Positions 1 through 7,930 of a stretch of 64,000 bases of DNA are shown one piece after another; the stretch's first letter is position 1, and every line of letters starts with the position of its first letter. The notes under the pieces are model-generated. The model made no database searches and had not been told where the DNA came from. It saw only the letters and a list, made by a program, of their open reading frames with translations. Source of the stretch: an uncultured Lachnospiraceae bacterium (GTDB lineage Bacteria > Bacillota > Clostridia > Lachnospirales > Lachnospiraceae); the NCBI GenBank assembly GCA_934317005.1, contig CAKREB010000008.1, positions 62,001 to 126,000 of the forward strand, read 5' to 3'. Made by a program: the position numbers and the translations under genes.

Positions 1-99
1 ATCTTCTCACCAAAGGATGTAGATATTTCCGGTGATTACGTTAAAAATCTGGAAAATGAAGACAGCTTTAACATTGCTTCATTTGATAAGGGATTCTAA
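1..99 (+). CDS. sepF: SepF cell-division protein, C-terminal end (partial)
   Basis: Reading frame 1 is open from the window edge to a TAA at 97-99 and gives 32 residues beginning IFSPKDVDISGDY. This matches the conserved end of SepF, which tethers FtsZ filaments to the membrane at the division site. The 5' part lies outside the window. The next gene starts 4 bases later, so the two are almost certainly co-transcribed, as sepF and ylmG/yggT are in Bacillus, Streptococcus and Clostridia. The short length leaves some doubt, but motif and neighbourhood agree. Confidence 0.85.
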   Translation: MFSPKDVDISGDYVKNLENEDSFNIASFDKGF

Positions 100-103
100 T
101 TTT

Positions 104-367
104 ATGTATCAATATATCGTATATTGTATGGGAATTTTTATTATTGTACTGGAAGCGATCGTTTTAATGTATCTGATCCAGACAGTAATTCCTATGGGAA
201 ATTTCATAAGAAAATGGACACTTATATTAGTGGCTCCCATTTTAGAACCGATGCAGCGGCTGGTAAGACATTCTGTGATGAATCACTTTTCACTTGATCT
301 CAGCCCTTATATATTACTGGTTCTATTAGGCTATTTAGCGAGAGTATGTGATTATCTCATTTCATAA
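104..367 (+). CDS. ylmG: YggT/YlmG family membrane protein
   Basis: An 87-residue protein with two hydrophobic segments (about residues 5-27 and 68-84) separated by the polar loop typical of the YggT family, including the PILEPMQRLV stretch. YggT/YlmG proteins sit in the membrane in the sepF-divIVA cluster; their role is unclear but linked to division or membrane organisation. I chose the ATG at 104 because an upstream in-frame ATG at 32 would run 24 codons through the end of sepF. The following ylmH gene begins 23 bases after the stop. Confidence 0.85.
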   Translation: MYQYIVYCMGIFIIVLEAIVLMYLIQTVIPMGNFIRKWTLILVAPILEPMQRLVRHSVMNHFSLDLSPYILLVLLGYLARVCDYLIS

Positions 368-390
368 TCCATATACACAGGAGGATTATT

Positions 391-1200
391 ATGCGTCTGA
401 CAAAAGAAGAACAGATGCTGCTGGAACATGATAAAGATCTGATACAGCTATCTTACCAACGCAATATACCGGTTTTTGGACAATTTAACAGTATGGCAGA
501 GTTGGAGTTTGGGTATCAGGCTCTTGATGCTTTTTATGGAAAAAACTGGTTTGAGGGAGTACATGCTGTCTTTTGGGGTGGCTATCCGGAAGCAGAAAGA
601 AAGATCATTGCTTTTCTTCCGGGAGAAAAAGAAAGGTCTGTTTCAGAGCTTTCTTTTCCTATTTCATGCATTCAGATCAGCCCGGCTAACCGTAGGTTTT
701 GTGATGACTTAACTCATCGCGATTATCTCGGTGCACTTATGAATCTTGGGCTGACAAGAGATCAGATTGGTGACATTATAGTCTGTCAGGACGAGCGAAA
801 AGGTATTACGGCAAAGACAGCATTTGTCTTTTGTAAGGCCGACAAAAAAGAAATCGTATGTAGTCTGACAAGAATCAGGCATACAACTGTTACAGCACAG
901 GAGGTTTCTTTTCAGGATATGAAAGTAGAACCCTCGTATCAGGAAATTATAGGAAACGTTTCTTCTTTTCGAATGGATGCAATCCTTTCTCTTGCTATCA
1001 GGTCATCACGTTCGCAAAGCCTGACACTGATTCAATCAGGAGCTGTTTTTCTGAACGGACGGTGCTGTACAGAAAATGCAAAGAAGTTAGAGGAAGGCAA
1101 TATTTTTTCCGTCAGAGGCTATGGAAAATTCCGGTTTGATCAAATTGGCACTGTTTCCAAAAAAGGCCGGTATCGGGTGGTTATTAAAAAATATATTTAA
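391..1200 (+). CDS. ylmH: YlmH family S4-domain RNA-binding protein
   Basis: 269 residues, the normal size for YlmH. The C-terminal part (about 190-250) is an S4 RNA-binding domain with the usual SRSQSLTLIQSGAVFLNG pattern; the N-terminal half is the YlmH-specific region. The family binds RNA or ribosomal particles, and Bacillus YlmH has been connected with rescue of stalled ribosomes. A strong CAGGAGGATTATT ribosome site precedes the ATG. Position between ylmG and divIVA is the conserved order of this block. Confidence 0.93.
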   Translation: MRLTKEEQMLLEHDKDLIQLSYQRNIPVFGQFNSMAELEFGYQALDAFYGKNWFEGVHAVFWGGYPEAERKIIAFLPGEKERSVSELSFPISCIQISPANRRFCDDLTHRDYLGALMNLGLTRDQIGDIIVCQDERKGITAKTAFVFCKADKKEIVCSLTRIRHTTVTAQEVSFQDMKVEPSYQEIIGNVSSFRMDAILSLAIRSSRSQSLTLIQSGAVFLNGRCCTENAKKLEEGNIFSVRGYGKFRFDQIGTVSKKGRYRVVIKKYI

Positions 1201-1306
1201 ATTTTTAAGATAAATATAGAATAAAGGTACATGTTTTATGATCTTGCGCGCACACGACATAAAATATATAAAAATATCAACAACATGCGCAGAAATGGGG
1301 ATTACT

Positions 1307-2428
1307 ATGCTTACACCAATTGATATTCAAAATCATTCATTAAAAACCGCGGTACGTGGTTACAGCAAAAAAGAAACAGATGATTTTTTGGAAGAGATTT
1401 TGTCAGGTTACGAAGAGCTCTACAAAGAAAATCGTGAGTTAAAAGATAAACTGGCTTCTTTAAGTGAGGGAATCCAGTATTATAAGCAAATGGAAACCAC
1501 ACTGCAAAAGGCATTGGTCTTAGCCGAAAAAACTTCTACAGAAACTCAGGAAGCAGCCAAAAGTAAAGCAGATGCCATGACAAGCGAGGCACAGACCAAG
1601 GCAGACGCACTTACCCGTGAAGCACAGACCAAAGCAGATGCCATCTTAGAGAAAGCCGAAACAGAAGCTGCATCACTTCGGAAAGAGGCAAAGGCATATG
1701 CAGAGATTGCAAAGACAAAGGCTAATCAGCAGTTAGAGGAAACACGAAATCATGTTCGCAAACTGGTTCAAAGTTATGAAAATTATCGCTTACAGTTCAA
1801 AAAATTAGCAGAATCGCAGATTGAAATGTTAGAAAGTGATAATTACTCTATCTTTGCACCTGAGTTATCAGAAATGCTAGATGATGCACCGGATGCCGGA
1901 CAGGTAATGGATGCCGAAAAACTAGAGGCAATGAATCTGGAAGAAGATAATCTGACAGAACCATCTGCTGATGACGATGTTTTCGTTTCAGATGATATTG
2001 TTTCATCCATCGAAGACACTAAAGAGTCAAAGACAGATACATCGGCTACAGATGAAGTAAAGGAAATCGCAGAAGATAACACCCTTGATGATTCTAAAGA
2101 AACAATTAAAGAACATTCTGAATCCTATGAGCTTGCAGAAGATACTGAAAATACCGAAGATAGCGATGCACTGGGAGCTTATTTAGAAGAAGAGGTAAAA
2201 AAGGCAGAAGAGAAGCTGTTACAGTTAGATAATCCTGCACAAAAGTGGCAGTCAACCACACCAAAGTTAGAGGGTGCAGAAGAGATGGAAACAAAATCAG
2301 TAATGCCAAACTCTGCTGCAACACAGGATACTGACGTAACTCTTTCTACGGAAACCGAAAAAGATATTGTTTCCAAAACATCAGATGCAGCTGAAGATAC
2401 ACCATTTACATTTATTGATACGGAATAA
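1307..2428 (+). CDS. divIVA: DivIVA-family cell-pole/septum coiled-coil protein
   Basis: The protein begins MLTPIDIQNHSLKTAVRGYS, the conserved DivIVA head that binds curved membrane. A long coiled coil follows (about residues 25-185), including two near-repeats of EAQTKAD. The last ~190 residues are very acidic and Ser/Thr-rich, much longer than the tail of Bacillus DivIVA. DivIVA marks poles and septa and recruits division or envelope proteins. An in-frame ATG at 1238 would add 23 residues with no ribosome site; the ATG at 1307 follows GAAATGGGGATTACT and matches the family start. 373 residues. Confidence 0.92.
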   Translation: MLTPIDIQNHSLKTAVRGYSKKETDDFLEEILSGYEELYKENRELKDKLASLSEGIQYYKQMETTLQKALVLAEKTSTETQEAAKSKADAMTSEAQTKADALTREAQTKADAILEKAETEAASLRKEAKAYAEIAKTKANQQLEETRNHVRKLVQSYENYRLQFKKLAESQIEMLESDNYSIFAPELSEMLDDAPDAGQVMDAEKLEAMNLEEDNLTEPSADDDVFVSDDIVSSIEDTKESKTDTSATDEVKEIAEDNTLDDSKETIKEHSESYELAEDTENTEDSDALGAYLEEEVKKAEEKLLQLDNPAQKWQSTTPKLEGAEEMETKSVMPNSAATQDTDVTLSTETEKDIVSKTSDAAEDTPFTFIDTE

Positions 2429-2432
2429 AAAG

Positions 2433-2515
2433 AGACAATGCCAGCGCATTCTCTCTGTATGCCACTACCGTAACAGCAATTTTTTATAAAGCATTTCAGA
2501 GAGAGATGCCAAATA
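2433..2515 (+). repeat. Structured intergenic element between divIVA and lspA
   Basis: After the divIVA stop comes an imperfect hairpin GAGACAATGC-CAGC-GCATTCTCTC. Its right arm can instead pair with CAGAGAGAGATGC at 2496-2508, giving two mutually exclusive folds. The core at 2461-2490 (GCCACTACCGTAACAGCAAT plus T-rich sequence) recurs at 9627-9656 with only transitions between copies, and the CAGC-loop hairpin recurs after argG at 34190. It may act as a terminator or attenuator, or be a dispersed repeat; the sequence does not decide. Confidence 0.55.
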
Positions 2516-2541
2516 ATAGAATTAGAAATGGAACGAAAAAA

Positions 2542-3051
2542 ATGAGTCAAAAGTTAAAAACTTCCATTATAGGAATCGTTACTGTAATTGTACTTTTGAT
2601 CTTTGATCAGCTTACAAAATACATGGCTGTATTACAGTTAAAAGATGCAGCTCCTTTTGTGTTGTTCAAAGATGTTTTTGAATTAAAATATCTGGAAAAT
2701 CACGGAGCCGCCTTTGGCGTTTTACAGAATCAAAGATTTTTATTGCTATTGATCACGATTGTGATTTTGGGGGTGTTGTGCTTTTTGTACAGCAGGATTC
2801 CCGTAAAAAAACGGTACTTCCCATTACGTGCTGCTGGTATTTTGCTTGCAGCCGGAGCAGTAGGAAATATGATCGATCGTTTTATCAATGGATATGTTGT
2901 TGATTTTTTCTATTTTAAACGGATTGATTTTCCAATCTTTAACGTTGCAGACTGCTATGTTGTAGTTGCCGCAGTTTTAGCGTTTTTTCTGGTATGCTTC
3001 TATTATAAGGATGAAGATTTTGATTTCTTAAAAAAAGATAAAAAAAGCTGA
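2542..3051 (+). CDS. lspA: Lipoprotein signal peptidase (signal peptidase II)
   Basis: 169 residues with four membrane spans. LspA cleaves prolipoproteins after lipid attachment, on the outer face of the membrane. The family motifs are present: DQLTKYMAV, then GAVGNMIDRF and FNVADCYVV, which carry the two catalytic aspartates. It probably processes the lipoproteins encoded further along (GerMN, DUF1266). I prefer the ATG at 2542 (MSQKLKTS): it follows TTAGAAATGGAACG, the leader type used by many genes here, whereas the ATG at 2506 has its purine run directly abutting and adds 12 unusual residues. Confidence 0.93.
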   Translation: MSQKLKTSIIGIVTVIVLLIFDQLTKYMAVLQLKDAAPFVLFKDVFELKYLENHGAAFGVLQNQRFLLLLITIVILGVLCFLYSRIPVKKRYFPLRAAGILLAAGAVGNMIDRFINGYVVDFFYFKRIDFPIFNVADCYVVVAAVLAFFLVCFYYKDEDFDFLKKDKKS

Positions 3052-3068
3052 TATCAGATTACAAGCAG

Positions 3069-3121
3069 CAAGCAATAAGCTGAATGCAAACAAATTTGCG
3101 TTTAGCTCGTTGCTTGTTTTT
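3069..3121 (+). terminator. Rho-independent terminator after lspA
   Basis: A long imperfect stem, CAAGCAA..AGCT..GCAAA pairing with TTTGC..AGCT..TTGCTTG, is followed by TTTTT. It lies between lspA and rluD, so rluD is either read through or has a promoter that I could not identify with confidence. Confidence 0.75.
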
Positions 3122-3147
3122 GCGAGAATAAAATCCGGAGGTAGATC

Positions 3148-4080
3148 ATGTCAGAATCAAATGAAACAATACAGTATATTGTATCGGCAGACGAGGCCGG
3201 AAGCCGCTTAGATCAGTTTTTGGTAAAAAAAGTACCGGATATTTCCCGTTCCTTTTTACAAAAACAAATAAAAGAAAATCATGTAACTGTAAACGGGAAG
3301 CCGGCAAAAGCCGGAAATAAATTAAATGAATCAGATGAAATTTATATGGTATTAGAACCACCAAAGGAACTGTCAGTGGAACCGGAAGATATTCCATTAG
3401 ATATTTTATATGAGGATGAGGATATTATCGTAATTAATAAACCGAAACAGATGGTTGTGCATCCGGCTCCCGGTCATTATAGCGGTACCGTAGTCAATGC
3501 CTTACTATATCACTGTAAGGATTCGCTTTCTGGTATTAATGGTGTTCTAAGACCCGGCATTGTACATCGGATCGATCAGGATACCACAGGTGCAATCGTA
3601 ATCTGTAAAAATGATTATGCTCATCGCTTTATTGCCGAACAGCTTCGTGAACATTCTATCACAAGAACATACCATGCTATCGTACACAATCATGTTGTAC
3701 AGGAAGAAGGTACCATTGAAAGCACCATCGGGCGTCATCCGGTTGACCGTAAAAAAATGGCAATGAACGTCAAAAATGGAAAGCATGCCGTTACCCATTA
3801 CAAAGTATTAGATCCTTTAAACGGTAAATTCACCTATATTTGCTGTAATCTGGAAACAGGACGTACCCATCAGATTCGTGTACATATGGCAAGTATCGGA
3901 AATCCTATTTTGGGTGACTCTGTATATGGTCCTTCCAAATGCCCTTTTCACTTAACCGGCCAGACACTACATGCAAAGACATTAGGTTTTATCCATCCAC
4001 GTACCAAAAAGTATATTGAATTTGACGCGCCACTACCGGAATACTTTCAAAAATTATTAAAGCAATTGAAAAATGAATAA
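3148..4080 (+). CDS. rluD: RluA/RluD family 23S rRNA pseudouridine synthase
   Basis: 310 residues, normal for the family. An N-terminal S4 domain (about 15-75) is followed by the catalytic domain with the HRIDQDTTG motif at 140-148; Asp143 is the expected catalytic residue. The enzyme isomerises uridines, in RluD those of helix 69 of 23S rRNA. The ribosome site CCGGAGGTAGATC precedes the ATG. lspA-rluD adjacency is common in Firmicutes. The exact target uridines cannot be told from sequence, so this could equally be called the YlyB-type enzyme of Bacillus. Confidence 0.92.
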   Translation: MSESNETIQYIVSADEAGSRLDQFLVKKVPDISRSFLQKQIKENHVTVNGKPAKAGNKLNESDEIYMVLEPPKELSVEPEDIPLDILYEDEDIIVINKPKQMVVHPAPGHYSGTVVNALLYHCKDSLSGINGVLRPGIVHRIDQDTTGAIVICKNDYAHRFIAEQLREHSITRTYHAIVHNHVVQEEGTIESTIGRHPVDRKKMAMNVKNGKHAVTHYKVLDPLNGKFTYICCNLETGRTHQIRVHMASIGNPILGDSVYGPSKCPFHLTGQTLHAKTLGFIHPRTKKYIEFDAPLPEYFQKLLKQLKNE

Positions 4081-4132
4081 GTACATTTTTTCAAAAAGGA
4101 AAGGAATCCTATGCCGTCATATATGGATAATA

Positions 4133-5197
4133 TTATTTTTTACGAAGCGTAACCGCAGAAGCTGCGCTTCTTTTTTTGTCATCATCCAATGCTGCATAAT
4201 GTTTTCGAGTCGTGTTAACATCGTTATGGCCAAGCACCTCTGCAACAAGGTAGATATCGCCTGTCTCGCGATATAACGTAGTTCCATAGGTACTGCGCAG
4301 CTTATGAGGCGTAATATGCTTAAAAGTCGTAATCTGGCTGGCATATTCATTTACAAGATTTTCAATTGCCTGTACGCTGATACGGCGACGCTGGATAGAA
4401 TAGAAGAGGGCGTGTTCATGACCGGGCTGCGGTGTAATCTGCTCCCTTGTAATATCAATGTAATTTTTCAGTGCAGTGCGGACTTCATCACCAAAATATA
4501 CATATTCTTCTTTGCCGCCTTTTCGCACGATACGGATGCGATTTTCACGGAAATCAATATCCTCAATATCTAAACCAACACATTCCGATACACGAATGCC
4601 TGTTCCCAAAAATAAGGTGAAAATAGCAAGATTTCTTAATTTGTTCTGCTCAAAAAAAGTCTTTTTTCTGCCTGTTAAATGTTCCCCTGCATGCTCCACC
4701 AATTCTAAAAGCTCGGCAACCTCGTTAGAATCTAAGCGGATGATTTCCTTATCATGTAATTTGGGCATATCAACGACTGTTGTAGGATTATTTTCAATAA
4801 AGTTTTTCTTCTGGTAATACAAATAAAACTTACGAAGGGAAGACAATTTTCTGTGTATGCCACGTTCATCATTAGAATATGATTTTCCTTCATAAGTATA
4901 TAACTTCAAATATTCCAAATATTCTTCAATATCTAATGACTCCAAATGTTCTAAATCAGACAACGTAAAATCCTTAATCGGTCGGTTTTGAAAAGCCGGA
5001 TTAGCAGAACACAAAAAACGAAAAAAAGTGCGGATATCATATGCATAACCGATACGCGTATTAATCGATGTAGTTGGCTCAATTCCGCGAAAAAAATCCT
5101 TAGCAAATGGTGGAAATTCCTTCAGCAGTTCCCGAAGCTTGTCAACATTTTTAGCTGTTTTGGTCTGATGATATGTTTGATGATTCGCTGTTCCCAT
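4133..5197 (-). CDS. xerS: XerS-like tyrosine recombinase
   Basis: 354 residues, the length of streptococcal XerS rather than the ~300 of XerC/XerD. The core-binding domain covers about 30-145 and the catalytic domain 155-345. The catalytic set is visible: Arg202 (GTGIRVSE), Lys near 226-229, His298 and Arg301 (HKLR), His324 (LGH) and Tyr334 (KHY). It probably resolves chromosome dimers at a dif site. I found no convincing dif sequence beside the gene. It is convergent with rluD and lies 142 bases downstream of the BlaI-type gene, with a hairpin between. Confidence 0.85.
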   Translation of the reverse strand: MGTANHQTYHQTKTAKNVDKLRELLKEFPPFAKDFFRGIEPTTSINTRIGYAYDIRTFFRFLCSANPAFQNRPIKDFTLSDLEHLESLDIEEYLEYLKLYTYEGKSYSNDERGIHRKLSSLRKFYLYYQKKNFIENNPTTVVDMPKLHDKEIIRLDSNEVAELLELVEHAGEHLTGRKKTFFEQNKLRNLAIFTLFLGTGIRVSECVGLDIEDIDFRENRIRIVRKGGKEEYVYFGDEVRTALKNYIDITREQITPQPGHEHALFYSIQRRRISVQAIENLVNEYASQITTFKHITPHKLRSTYGTTLYRETGDIYLVAEVLGHNDVNTTRKHYAALDDDKKRSAASAVTLRKK

Positions 5198-5320
5198 AAA
5201 ATGTTAATTCCTTTCTTTACTTACCAGCATAAGGTTGTAATTGCCACAAAAAGCGTACTACTATCTATTTGGATGCAACTATTTGAAAAACTGGAGTTTA
5301 TCCCAGAGTTAAAAATACCA

Positions 5321-5339
5321 CCCTATTTTTAAAATAGGG
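5321..5339 (-). terminator. Hairpin at the end of the BlaI-type gene
   Basis: CCCTATTTT-T-AAAATAGGG forms a near-perfect palindrome directly after the stop codon. Read on the minus strand it is followed by TGGTATTTTT. It probably ends the repressor transcript before xerS, though the T-run is interrupted. Confidence 0.55.
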
Positions 5340-5705
5340 CTACATGCGCTGATTTGAAATAATACGCTCCAAGTTTGAAATATCTGTACCGGAAAGCTTT
5401 TGGTACGCAAGATAATCTGTAATCAAATTAGATAACGATCCACTATAAAGCTTATCCAGTAACGCTTTTGTTTCAATGTCCTGAATTTTTTTCTTCGTTA
5501 CATTTGCTTTGCAGATAAAACCGGGATCTTCACGTGTAATGGCTCCTTTATCAATAAGACGCTTGATAACAGTATACGTTGTATTTTTCTCCCAGCCAAT
5601 ATATTCTTTGATGATTTTTGAAATGTCTTTTGCCGCTAACTCTTTGTTAGACCAAAGCAATTCCATTACATTTAATTCGCCCTCATGTAATCTGATTTCT
5701 TTCAT
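5340..5705 (-). CDS. BlaI/MecI/CopY family transcriptional repressor
   Basis: 121 residues with the winged-helix head of this family (ELNVMELLWSNKELAAKDIS, then WEKNTTYTVIKRLIDKGAI) and a C-terminal dimerisation part. Such repressors bind TACAnnTGTA-type dyads and are normally inactivated by a BlaR1/MecR1 sensor protease or, in CopY, by copper. No BlaR1 gene is adjacent and no CopY-type CxC motif is present, so the inducer is unknown. The start at 5705 follows GGAGGTGTTACGGTT. Two operator-like dyads lie upstream at 5811-5848, suggesting autoregulation. Confidence 0.88.
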   Translation of the reverse strand: MKEIRLHEGELNVMELLWSNKELAAKDISKIIKEYIGWEKNTTYTVIKRLIDKGAITREDPGFICKANVTKKKIQDIETKALLDKLYSGSLSNLITDYLAYQKLSGTDISNLERIISNQRM

Positions 5706-5810
5706 AACCGTAACACCTCCACGCAACAACTTTGCTCAGAACATAACAATCCATTTCGTATTTGAGCATGACCTTATATACACTCACCAAATCAGCACTC
5801 ATCCATCTTA

Positions 5811-5848
5811 TTCTACACATGTCGTTTCACTATACGACACCTGTGGAA
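5811..5848 (-). promoter_or_regulatory. Paired BlaI-type operators
   Basis: Two 15-base sites face each other: TTCTACACATGTCGT (5811-5825) and ACGACACCTGTGGAA (5834-5848). Reading the second in reverse gives TTCCACAGGTGTCGT, so they are copies in inverted orientation, each with an ACAnnTGT core like BlaI/MecI/CopY operators. A possible -10 element TATAGT (minus strand) falls between them. They lie about 105 bases before the repressor start, fitting autoregulation. Confidence 0.6.
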
Positions 5849-5940
5849 TGTAGAAAAAGTGCTATCTAGCCAGTCTTTTTCCTGTATAAGGCATGATATA
5901 TTTTTCTTCCGAAAACGTTCTTATGTAAATGAATAATTTC

Positions 5941-5969
5941 ATTCTACTAGTGAAGTATGCATTCGTCAA
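5941..5969 (-). promoter_or_regulatory. Predicted promoter for the BlaI-type gene
   Basis: On the minus strand TTGACG (5969-5964) and TAGAAT (5946-5941) are separated by 17 bases, close to the vegetative consensus. Transcription from here would pass through both operator dyads before the gene. The rest of 5849-6082 holds a degenerate repeat relative (6028-6056) and no gene that I can support. Confidence 0.5.
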
Positions 5970-6027
5970 GTAGCAAAGTTCACAATAATTGCCCATATTC
6001 TTTGTGAGAAACGCTACCTTTTTGCGA

Positions 6028-6056
6028 AACAGAATCTGTTAAAAATACGCGTAATC
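6028..6056. repeat. Degenerate relative of the 93-bp hairpin repeat
   Basis: AACAGA-A-TCTGTT followed by AAAAATACGC and GTAATC reproduces the start, A-run and GTAATC part of the 93-bp unit at 7931-8302, but lacks the long first stem and the GGCAC hairpin. It sits just downstream of the amidase gene, so that gene has repeat sequence on both sides. Confidence 0.4.
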
Positions 6057-6082
6057 AGATAAAATCAGCGACAGTACCCATT

Positions 6083-7894
6083 CTATCGTTTTGTAGGATA
6101 TTGTTTAAATGTTGCGCAGATTCCATTATATATACTTTTCGCAGCCTTCTTCTGGAAGGAAGCCTGTCTTAGCTTTTTACGATCCGAACTGCCTGTGATA
6201 AATCCAAGTTCAATTAAAATCGACGGAACTGTATTATATTTTGTAACAACATATCCAGCCTGTTTTACCCCTCTGTTTTTTGTTCCAAGTGTGTTCACAA
6301 GAGTACTCTGCATTTTCTTTGCAAACAGCTTGCTTGTAATACCAGAAAAATCTTTCTTATTGTTTGCGCTTGAATAATATACTTCTGTTCCATTCGCAGC
6401 CGGTGAAGCACTGTTCATATGAAGACTTACAAAAAGATCTGCCTGATATTTTTTAGAATATGTCGGTCTTTTATACAAATTAATGAATGTATCATCATGT
6501 CTGGTCCAGTATGCTTTTACCGTAGAATCTTTATCTTCAAAGTATTTTTCAATTCTGGTATAAATAATAGAAAGATTGAGGTTTTTCTCCTTTAAACCTC
6601 CTCCAAGGGCACCACTGTCCTTTCCACCATGACCGGCATCTAACAAAACAATATTTTTATAAATGTCCTTTGGCTCTCCTACTTTCACTGTAAAACAGCC
6701 GTTTCCCTGTATCAGCTTATATCCCTTTAGTCCCTTCGTTTTTACCGTTAATCTTGTATTACCACTTGATGTCTTAGACACTTTAATCTCACGGATATCC
6801 GAACTATTGTCATATGGCTGGTAGGTTTTATAAAAGCTTACATGATTTCCCGGAATTTGAATGATAAATTGTTCTTTCCAATACTGATCGGTTGTTGTAA
6901 TCTTTTTGTAAGAAACCGATTCCGGCAGTGCTGCCTTCATCGAAAAGTTTCCTTTCGAAAAGGTAAGCTTTCCCTTACTTTCTGAAAGACTGGATGAAAA
7001 TACACACTTTTTATAATACGTAACGCGAATGCAGGTTGTATATGAAGATGTTTCCCAAATCTTAAGTGATTCTATAATTCCATTATTTATATTTTTAGTT
7101 ACTGTTCCAAATGGATTATAGGTTTTTGGAAATTTTAAGGTCACATAATAGTTTTTAGCACTTTGCGTTACGGAAACATTATGTTCTGTCATTGGCTTTT
7201 CTAAATATCCCTGTACATAATTTTTACTTCCGGTGCTATTTTGCGATGCAACAACTGCACGCAGGGAATTCTGGTATTTTTGAGTATCATAAGTAACATT
7301 TCCTGCAGTCTGATAATAAAGATAATCCGATGCAATCTGCAAAACATAATATTGTAATATCTGATCTTCGTTCTTTTCTTCCTGCACAAAATGTGAAAAT
7401 CCCAACTGATCCATGATAAACTCATATGGAATCAGATAATCCATTTTGCTAAGATCAGAGTTTTCTACCTTCACAATCGGAAAAGATAATGTAACTTCCT
7501 TTCCATCAACAGTTGCCTGACTGCTGTCTAACATAACCTGAATATCTTTTGCTCCTGTGGGATCTTTGATTGTAATATTTCCGCTCTCTTCATCGATATT
7601 ACAATAAATCCCCATAATGTCCGAAAGCACTCCCTTAATCGGAATCATCCAGCAGTCCTTTAGCAAAACCGGAGAAATATCACAGCTGTACAACGTATTC
7701 CCAAGTTCAATCTTTGCTACAGTTGTTTCCACCTCCTGCCTCTCCTTATCTTGCGTAATAATAAGCCGCGTGCTTTCTGTATTGTTCTCTGCAACCGTAT
7801 TTGCACGAACCACCGTATTACTCTGCAATGGAACGAGCAAAGCCAATATAATAACAAATATTTTTAAGGTTCTCTTAGTCTTCTTGTATTTCAT
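6083..7894 (-). CDS. Secreted N-acetylmuramoyl-L-alanine amidase (Amidase_3)
   Basis: 603 residues: a signal peptide (about 1-31, ending VVRA), a region resembling copper-amine-oxidase-N or stalk modules (about 60-170), a middle beta-rich region of unclear family, and a C-terminal Amidase_3 domain (about 413-598). The zinc site is visible as His422 (DAGHGGKDSG), Glu436 and His492 (SLHMNS), and Glu562 (IELGF) is the catalytic glutamate. It cleaves the bond between muramic acid and the stem peptide, in cell separation or wall turnover. The ribosome site AAGGAGATTATAAGCT supports the start. The tandem hairpin repeats lie directly upstream. Confidence 0.92.
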   Translation of the reverse strand: MKYKKTKRTLKIFVIILALLVPLQSNTVVRANTVAENNTESTRLIITQDKERQEVETTVAKIELGNTLYSCDISPVLLKDCWMIPIKGVLSDIMGIYCNIDEESGNITIKDPTGAKDIQVMLDSSQATVDGKEVTLSFPIVKVENSDLSKMDYLIPYEFIMDQLGFSHFVQEEKNEDQILQYYVLQIASDYLYYQTAGNVTYDTQKYQNSLRAVVASQNSTGSKNYVQGYLEKPMTEHNVSVTQSAKNYYVTLKFPKTYNPFGTVTKNINNGIIESLKIWETSSYTTCIRVTYYKKCVFSSSLSESKGKLTFSKGNFSMKAALPESVSYKKITTTDQYWKEQFIIQIPGNHVSFYKTYQPYDNSSDIREIKVSKTSSGNTRLTVKTKGLKGYKLIQGNGCFTVKVGEPKDIYKNIVLLDAGHGGKDSGALGGGLKEKNLNLSIIYTRIEKYFEDKDSTVKAYWTRHDDTFINLYKRPTYSKKYQADLFVSLHMNSASPAANGTEVYYSSANNKKDFSGITSKLFAKKMQSTLVNTLGTKNRGVKQAGYVVTKYNTVPSILIELGFITGSSDRKKLRQASFQKKAAKSIYNGICATFKQYPTKR

Positions 7895-7930
7895 AGCTTA
7901 TAATCTCCTTGTAATTTTAAAATCATTTTT

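Noticed and set aside
5198..5320. dif site near the XerS-like gene
   Set aside because: I looked on both sides of the gene for an imperfect 28-31 bp dyad of dif/difSL type and found none that I could defend.
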